Origin: Candidatus Bathyarchaeota archaeon
Lineage (GTDB): Archaea > Thermoproteota > Bathyarchaeia > 40CM-2-53-6 > FEN-987
Assembly: GCA_022865625.1 (NCBI GenBank)
Contig: JALHTB010000061.1
Location: 1 to 31,354, forward strand
DNA: 31,354 nt
Direction: 5' to 3'
Shown here: in pieces, positions 23,682 to 28,648 of the stretch
Layout: every line of letters starts with the position of its first letter
How positions within the stretch are numbered: the first letter of the stretch is position 1
Notes under the pieces: generated by a model
Database searches by the model: none
The model's input: only the letters and a program-made list of their open reading frames with translations
What the model was told of the DNA's origin: nothing
Position numbers and translations under genes: made by a program

Positions 23682-23951
23682 CTAACGTTTCCTGTGCCCA
23701 TCTCGTGGTACTGTATCGATCATAAGCAACACATTGTCGGCAGCGACTAGGCAGAGTAGAAGGTCGTCGATCGTTGTCAGAAGCGATTCCACATCTTGTG
23801 CACCAGCAATCGTTGAAGTGACCTGTCTTCCATTTGTCCTCGACCTGATGCATAGTGGAGCGGGCGCGGTCTCGTTGTCCACCCTCAACGCAGCTTCAAC
23901 CGATCTTGCGACCGAGGGACTTGCATGACGTGTAACAACTGTTGCCTTCAA
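23682..23951 (-). CDS. Second Pcc1-like KEOPS protein (Pcc1 paralogue, possible Pcc2)
   Basis: An 89-residue protein with the Pcc1 topology: strand KATVVTRHA, helix PSVARSVEAALRVDNET, strands PLCIRSRTNGRQVTSTIAGA, helix DVESLLTTIDDLLLCLVAADNVL. It differs clearly in sequence from Pcc1 at 7391-7699. Work on Thermococcales reported a fifth KEOPS subunit, Pcc2, a Pcc1 paralogue that pairs with it; this gene is a candidate equivalent. The start is TTG 23951, overlapping the nuclease stop as TTGA, with GAAGGAAGA upstream, so expression is coupled. Its position before eS1 matches the Pcc1-like genes seen in other archaea. Confidence 0.75.
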   Translation of the reverse strand: MKATVVTRHASPSVARSVEAALRVDNETAPAPLCIRSRTNGRQVTSTIAGAQDVESLLTTIDDLLLCLVAADNVLLMIDTVPRDGHRKR

Positions 23952-25387
23952 TCTTCCTTCATCTGGTCGGAAACGAACTGATTAATCATGTGATAGAACT
24001 CTTCAGCATTGCCGGTCGGAATGTGGGCACCCGCGGCGACGTTGTGTCCTCCACCGAACCCTCCAAGTGCAGCCGCGGCGCGGTGCAGAGCCAGCCCAAG
24101 ATCGACTCCTTTCTTGAGGAGCACCTCAGGGGCTCTGGCGGAGATCTTCACTCCGCCGTCTCTTGATCTTGCCGCGACTATTGTTGCTTTGTTGGGTCTG
24201 AGGTGACCTGCAGATGACAAGATCGAAGAGAGTGCTCCTGTCATGTTCTCAGCGATTCTCTCTTCTCCTCTCACTATGCACACGACACTGAGCTCCATGA
24301 CTGCAGCAGGAGTCTGACTCAACCATTCCATATATTGAGCTAAGGTCTTGCGATAGGTGGCAGCTAGTTCCTGGATCTCATCTAGGATCGGGCCCCTTTC
24401 GCCTAAACACACTGAAACTGCGAGGGCCTGACGATCCATCCTGCCGCACGCGTTCAGCATGGAAGAGAACTCGCGAGCATCTCTCGTGGGGCCTCCTGGA
24501 GGCTCATTCGTTAGTGTGTAGACGGTCCCGATCAGCTCAAGCGCCTTGCTTCCTTTGAACCCTTTAGAGGCTAGTAATTCCACTATCCCGGTCAGTAGGG
24601 CCTGCTTCTCTTTGTGGCTCAGGTCGCTTAATGTTCTCCATCGTTCTCCGTCTTTCAATGGGATACTTCGAGACGCAAGTAGTGCTGTGCAGTTGTCCTC
24701 TTCTCCGCTCAGATGCGGCAAATAGGGAGCTGTTGTTAGGGCAAGCGCCCGGTGTATGGGGCGGGTTTCTCGGCCGAAGAACAGCAAGTCTCTGTCAGTC
24801 CTCAGGCATCCACAATTGACGGCGTCTTCGACCAGCAACTCATTGGGTCCTAGCAGACGCCTTTCCTTGTTCTTGTCTTGCATGTCGCCCAGTGCACCAA
24901 CAACTGCAAGCGCTGAAAGATCGACGTTGGTCGGCGATAGACTGCGAGCAACAAAGTATGCGAGGCCGGCTGCGCTTATCTCAGTCGCACCATCAACTCC
25001 GAATTCATGTGGGTTCACTTGGAAGATCTCTTGCGAGGGCTTTGCTGTCGGTGGATGGTGATCAATGACTATGACCTCGCGTCCTCTAGCTATCTTTGCG
25101 AGTTCCTCCAAGTAGCCGCTTCCGATGTCGGTGAGTACGACTAGTTCGGGTTCACATCGGAGAGCTTCGTCGAGGGTCTGGGGGTCTAGCTCCTTTATTG
25201 CACGAAGCTGGAATCCAGCCTGCATCCGCGCTAGACTAGATCCCATGATTCCGATTGCCGAAAGCCCATCTGCATCATAGTGGGATAACAGTAGGATCTT
25301 TGAACCGTGTGACCCCTTGTCCTTCAGAATCCCCGCTGCGTCGGCCGATTTGGTCAGAAGGCCTTCCAGATTCCGATGCGATGACAT
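23948..25387 (-). CDS. DHH-family GAN/RecJ-like nuclease
   Basis: A single-strand DNA exonuclease-type protein of 479 residues from ATG 25387. Motif I is SHYDADGLSAIG (about 36-47) with D38 and D40. The DHH motif is VIVIDHHPP (about 115-123), and the C-terminal DHHA1 domain ends GGFGGGHNVAAGA. Archaeal relatives associate with GINS in the replisome or act in RNA turnover; those roles cannot be told apart here. ATG 25387 is 2 nt after the uS15 stop, so I prefer it to an upstream start at 25426 inside uS15. Downstream Pcc1-like gene overlaps by TTGA. Confidence 0.92.
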   Translation of the reverse strand: MSSHRNLEGLLTKSADAAGILKDKGSHGSKILLLSHYDADGLSAIGIMGSSLARMQAGFQLRAIKELDPQTLDEALRCEPELVVLTDIGSGYLEELAKIARGREVIVIDHHPPTAKPSQEIFQVNPHEFGVDGATEISAAGLAYFVARSLSPTNVDLSALAVVGALGDMQDKNKERRLLGPNELLVEDAVNCGCLRTDRDLLFFGRETRPIHRALALTTAPYLPHLSGEEDNCTALLASRSIPLKDGERWRTLSDLSHKEKQALLTGIVELLASKGFKGSKALELIGTVYTLTNEPPGGPTRDAREFSSMLNACGRMDRQALAVSVCLGERGPILDEIQELAATYRKTLAQYMEWLSQTPAAVMELSVVCIVRGEERIAENMTGALSSILSSAGHLRPNKATIVAARSRDGGVKISARAPEVLLKKGVDLGLALHRAAAALGGFGGGHNVAAGAHIPTGNAEEFYHMINQFVSDQMKED

Positions 25388-25389
25388 TT

Positions 25390-25848
25390 CTACGCCACGG
25401 AGGCGGCCATCGGCTTGTATTCCCATTCGGGCTGCAGTCTGCCTTCGGCCTTGTAGTACTTGACGAGTCGATGGATCTTAGACTCGACCGTGGCAAGAGC
25501 TCTCTTGTTATGGTAGTCTTTCCTGTTCTTCTCCAAGTGCTTTCGAAGCGCACCGGCTCTACGGAACAAGTTGTCAAGGTCCTCTGGGACCTTCGGAGTT
25601 TGACCTGAGGCGCGTACGAGCTCCGTTATGCTCTTCCCTGCCACAGGCTTCACCAAGGGCACTCCGTACTTGTCCCTGAGAATGGCCCCAATCGAGCTGG
25701 GTGAGTTGCCCTCTTTTGCAAGCTTCGCTATGAGAGCTTCTACTTCTTCTGGCGCGTACTTGAACCATGCAGGGGGCTTCTTGCTCACAGGACGCGTTGA
25801 GCCCGAACGACCGCGCTTACTGCTGTATAGCCTTGCTAAGTTGAACAC
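25390..25848 (-). CDS. rps15: 30S ribosomal protein uS15
   Basis: A 152-residue archaeal/eukaryotic-length S15. The N-terminus reads LARLYSSKRGRSGSTRPVSK, a clear version of the family's MARMHSRKRGKSGSKRP. The central PAWFKYAPEEVEALIAKLAKEG and SSIGAILRDKYGVP segments are typical, followed by the three-helix S15 core. Start GTG 25848 gives three extra residues before the aligned N-terminus; no ATG is available. A good TATA box lies about 55 nt upstream. It is the first gene of the uS15-GAN-Pcc-eS1 cluster. Confidence 0.96.
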   Translation of the reverse strand: MFNLARLYSSKRGRSGSTRPVSKKPPAWFKYAPEEVEALIAKLAKEGNSPSSIGAILRDKYGVPLVKPVAGKSITELVRASGQTPKVPEDLDNLFRRAGALRKHLEKNRKDYHNKRALATVESKIHRLVKYYKAEGRLQPEWEYKPMAASVA

Positions 25849-25900
25849 ACTCCGAGGGTATCCTCATCAGATTCCGGATTTTACTATTCGACTAACCCTG

Positions 25901-25911
25901 ATCTATTTAAG
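25901..25911 (-). promoter_or_regulatory. TATA box for the uS15 cluster
   Basis: CTTAAATAGAT on the minus strand, preceded by CGA, a good archaeal box A with plausible BRE context. Initiation is expected near 25880, about 30 nt before GTG 25848. This is the clearest promoter in the window. Confidence 0.6.
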
Positions 25912-26021
25912 TCGTTCCGGTTGTCCTCGGATAAAACCTCTACCGCGTCACTTTTGAGCGACTCTTCCAACGCTCTCGTCCTCCCGCCAGATATGAATGA
26001 TTCCCGGCAAGACTGCCCTTC

Positions 26022-26219
26022 ATGGATGCGATGACCATGGAGAGTCGAATCCAAGACGCAGACGATGCCCAGATTAGGGTCCCATACGGACTCTATCGGG
26101 AGATTCTGGAATTCATTGACGCCATCGGGAGTCCATTGAGGCCTGACGAACTAGTCGTGGACGCAATACGCGGGTTCTTGTATCGTTCGGAGAGGCTTCT
26201 TCGCCAGTCAGGCATCTAG
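26022..26219 (+). CDS. Small predicted ribbon-helix-helix protein
   Basis: A 65-residue protein from ATG 26022. After an acidic start, residues 17-21 (QIRVP) form a candidate beta strand, followed by helix GLYREILEFIDAIG, a turn, and helix DELVVDAIRGFLYRSERLL. This strand-helix-helix plan is that of MetJ/Arc-type DNA-binding dimers, though no family signature can be proven. No Shine-Dalgarno is present; AGATATGAAT about 30 nt upstream could be the TATA box of a leaderless mRNA. It is divergent from uS15 and stops 18 nt before the convergent HAM1 gene. Confidence 0.5.
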   Translation: MDAMTMESRIQDADDAQIRVPYGLYREILEFIDAIGSPLRPDELVVDAIRGFLYRSERLLRQSGI

Positions 26220-26237
26220 GCGTGGCTTCACATCGAT

Positions 26238-26807
26238 TCACGCTTTCCGCAGCCATTGAGCAAGTTTTTGAAATGACTCGGCTCTATGGGAGATTCTGTT
26301 CTTCTCCTTGACAGTCATCTGTGCAAAGGTTCTGCCATCTCCTTTGACAGGTATGAAGATGGGATCGTAACCGAACCCGCCGGTTCCTCGTGGGTTGTAG
26401 TCTATCGTGCCGGCAACCGTTCCAATGAAGCATCTAGGCTTGCTGCATGGTTTGCAGAATGCCACGGCGGAACGGAACTCAGCATTTCTCTGTGATATGT
26501 TCTCCATCAGTTTGAGGATGCCTTCTGTGCCTAGACGCTTGAAAGCATCGGAAGAGTAGGGGCCAGGGAAGCCATGTAGTTTCTCGACGAAAAGGCCTGC
26601 GTCTTCCGCAACGATGTTGACTTCAAGGCGGTTCGCTGCCTCTCGTGCGGCGTATGACGCGATTCTTTGCAGACTACTAGCTTGGATTTCGACTTTCGAG
26701 GCGGTCAGCATAGGCAGTCTCAGACCAGAGGCTGCAGCAACTGCGGCCGCTTCTCTATACTTCCCCATGTTTGACGTGAGAAAGTAGATTCTCTTGGGAT
26801 CTTTCAC
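26238..26807 (-). CDS. XTP/dITP diphosphatase (HAM1/RdgB family)
   Basis: A 189-residue house-cleaning pyrophosphatase that removes non-canonical purine NTPs. Motifs: FLTSNMGKYREA (9-20, substrate loop), AEDAGLFVEKLHGFPGPYSS (about 67-86), GTGGFGYDPIFIP (about 140-152) and KNRISHRAESF near the end. GTG 26807 has GAGGT 7 nt upstream and overlaps the 3' end of bud32 by 53 nt, so they are almost certainly co-transcribed. Order kae1-bud32-HAM1 recurs in archaea. Confidence 0.94.
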   Translation of the reverse strand: MKDPKRIYFLTSNMGKYREAAAVAAASGLRLPMLTASKVEIQASSLQRIASYAAREAANRLEVNIVAEDAGLFVEKLHGFPGPYSSDAFKRLGTEGILKLMENISQRNAEFRSAVAFCKPCSKPRCFIGTVAGTIDYNPRGTGGFGYDPIFIPVKGDGRTFAQMTVKEKNRISHRAESFQKLAQWLRKA

Positions 26808-27459
26808 TGTATCTACCTCGCTTCTCTATCTCCCGCATCTTCTTCAGGGCGAGTTGCGTGTCGTCTTCTCCGGCGACTGATCGGTAGCCCTCTACGACAG
26901 CTTCGAAAGCTTTTGAATAGAGTGAGAAGTGCGTGCTCTTGAAGGCTCTACTCATCAGCAACAGGTCTACGCCTCTGGCCTCAAGTTCACCTGAGTAGTC
27001 ACCTAGGCCGAAATCGATGAAGAACAGCCTCTCCCCATCCCTGAGAATCATGTTTGAAGTAGTGAGATCACTGTGCACAATCCCGTTTGAATGCAGGCGA
27101 CTAATCAATGTACCAACAAGCCTGCAAGTTGACCTGAGGTCCGACTGTCCCATTTTCGTCAGCGCCTCCTTTAGACGTGGCCCTTCTACGTATTCCATGA
27201 TGATAGTGCAGGTGTCTGTCTTGACTTGATAGACTGTTGGGGTGGGCACACCCGCACGTTTTGAATCGTGAAGCAGGTGCGCCTCGCGCGATGTTCTCGC
27301 AAGTCGGATGGAAGTGTCAAGTGAATCAACCCTGTATGGCTTTGGGAAGCGTGTCTTCATCACTACACGTCTGCCATGCCATTCCTCTAGGAATATGCTC
27401 GCTTCGGCACCCTTGCGGATCAGTGTCGTAGACTCACCTCCAAGGAACTTCGACTTCAT
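26755..27459 (-). CDS. bud32: KEOPS complex kinase/ATPase Bud32
   Basis: A 234-residue small RIO-like kinase. Visible are the catalytic Lys in VVMKTRFPK (K35), the hinge IIMEYVEGPRLKEAL, the catalytic loop HSDLTTSN (129-136) and DFG in FFIDFGLGDYS (149-151). Bud32 activates Kae1 in t6A synthesis within KEOPS. It is separate from Kae1, unlike the fused gene of many Euryarchaeota. ATG 27459 overlaps the kae1 end by 26 nt. The C-terminal REIEKRGRYSER matches the conserved basic tail. Confidence 0.95.
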   Translation of the reverse strand: MKSKFLGGESTTLIRKGAEASIFLEEWHGRRVVMKTRFPKPYRVDSLDTSIRLARTSREAHLLHDSKRAGVPTPTVYQVKTDTCTIIMEYVEGPRLKEALTKMGQSDLRSTCRLVGTLISRLHSNGIVHSDLTTSNMILRDGERLFFIDFGLGDYSGELEARGVDLLLMSRAFKSTHFSLYSKAFEAVVEGYRSVAGEDDTQLALKKMREIEKRGRYSERSQENLLSHVKHGEV

Positions 27460-28423
27460 CCACTCTCCAACGAGGCCTCACTCGGCTGTCTTCAATGTCG
27501 ATGAATAGATGATGACCGAAAGCCAGGGCTCCTGTCCATGAGATCTGGGCACCGCAGTCACCGGCGAACTTGGGATCCACGGCACGAAAGATGGCGCCGT
27601 GTTCGCTGGCGACGATTTCCAGCTTCTTCCGGAGAACCGAATTCGCGGCAACGCCTCCGACCAGGAGAACCTCCTTCTTTTCGGTGTGTGCAAGGCTCCT
27701 CTCCGCTGCTTCAGCGAGCATTGAGAACGAGACCTCTTGGATCGAAAAGCACAGATCTTCAAGAGGACGACCAGCCTGCAGTAACTTTGTAGCTGCCGTA
27801 AGCAGACCGGAGTAGGAGACATCGTTACCCTTCACAGTATATGGAAGTTCGACGAAGTTCCTGCTCCTCGAGGCTAGTTGTTCGATCTCCGGCCCACCTG
27901 GCGAGGGGAGGCCCGCGGAGCGAGCGAACATGTCGAGCAGGTTCCCAAGAGTAATGTCTTCGGTTTCACCGTAGATGCGCCATCGCCGACTCGCGAATGC
28001 TGCAATTGTTGTGTGACCCCCTGATAGCAACACGACCAGCGGATCGTGGGCGTTGGTTGTGAGCGCGCCGATCTCTATGTGCCCTATGGCGTGATGAACT
28101 GGAATCAAGGGGATCCGCAGTCTGGAGGCAATCGCCCTTGCAAGAGTCGCGCCGATGCGAAGGGTTGGACCTAGACCTGGCCCCAGCGCCACTGCCACAC
28201 CATCAAGATCTTTCGAACTGATTCCCGATTTGTCCAGTGCATCTCGTATAACGATGTCAGCCACGGATGAGTGATGCTGAGCCGCCTCTCTCGGATGTAT
28301 CCCTCGGCCCGTGGTGGGTACGTACACTCGCTTGATGTCTGAGAGAATGTGGCCATCTGTATCGACAACGCTCGCCCCGAAGGTGTGTGCAGTAGACTCG
28401 ATGCCAAGAATCGAGGCGGGCAT
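27434..28423 (-). CDS. kae1: KEOPS tRNA threonylcarbamoyltransferase Kae1
   Basis: A 329-residue TsaD/Kae1/Qri7-family enzyme transferring threonylcarbamoyl to A37 of ANN-decoding tRNAs. It starts MPASILGIESTAHTFGASVV, carries the metal-binding HAIGH (H111, H115) and LLSGGHT, and has the late GVAANSVLRKKL. ATG 28423 lies downstream of a divergent 225-bp gap shared with a small gene and ileS. Bud32 and HAM1 follow with overlaps, so three genes form one unit. Length is standard for stand-alone Kae1. Confidence 0.97.
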   Translation of the reverse strand: MPASILGIESTAHTFGASVVDTDGHILSDIKRVYVPTTGRGIHPREAAQHHSSVADIVIRDALDKSGISSKDLDGVAVALGPGLGPTLRIGATLARAIASRLRIPLIPVHHAIGHIEIGALTTNAHDPLVVLLSGGHTTIAAFASRRWRIYGETEDITLGNLLDMFARSAGLPSPGGPEIEQLASRSRNFVELPYTVKGNDVSYSGLLTAATKLLQAGRPLEDLCFSIQEVSFSMLAEAAERSLAHTEKKEVLLVGGVAANSVLRKKLEIVASEHGAIFRAVDPKFAGDCGAQISWTGALAFGHHLFIDIEDSRVRPRWRVDEVEVPWR

Positions 28424-28464
28424 CTGGATTCCCTTGTCATGCGGCGAGCTTCGGTGATGAAGGC

Positions 28465-28471
28465 TAAATAG
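28465..28471 (+). promoter_or_regulatory. Candidate TATA box for the small gene/ileS unit
   Basis: TAAATAG, about 46 nt before GTG 28517, predicting initiation near 28492. The opposite strand in the same stretch (GCTTATAGC, about 28483-28491) may serve kae1, so the two promoters would be nearly back to back. Confidence 0.3.
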
Positions 28472-28516
28472 TGGTTGTCTGTGCTATAAGCTGGGCGCGG
28501 GTGGCTACTGTGAAAG

Positions 28517-28642
28517 GTGACCGAGAAATCGAAGTTCTTGCCTAGCCTAAGCCATCCATCAACAGACCCTGAAGTCCGCGAGCATGTTGCGAGCATCCTC
28601 TTGGATCTCGCTTTCCTTGTCGAACAACCAGTTGAAGGATGA
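28517..28642 (+). CDS. Short candidate gene (41 codons) upstream of ileS
   Basis: An open frame GTG 28517 to TGA 28642. The N-terminal half is polar (TEKSKFLPSLSHPS); the C-terminal half is a likely amphipathic helix (TDPEVREHVASILLDLAFLV). The amino-acid pattern looks coding rather than random, and the frame ends 6 nt before the ileS TTG, with the ileS ribosome-binding site overlapping its last codons. I recognise no family. The start is uncertain: a GGTGG lies 12 nt upstream of GTG. It could encode a small protein or be translated as a leader for ileS. Confidence 0.4.
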   Translation: MTEKSKFLPSLSHPSTDPEVREHVASILLDLAFLVEQPVEG

Positions 28643-28648
28643 TTCAGT

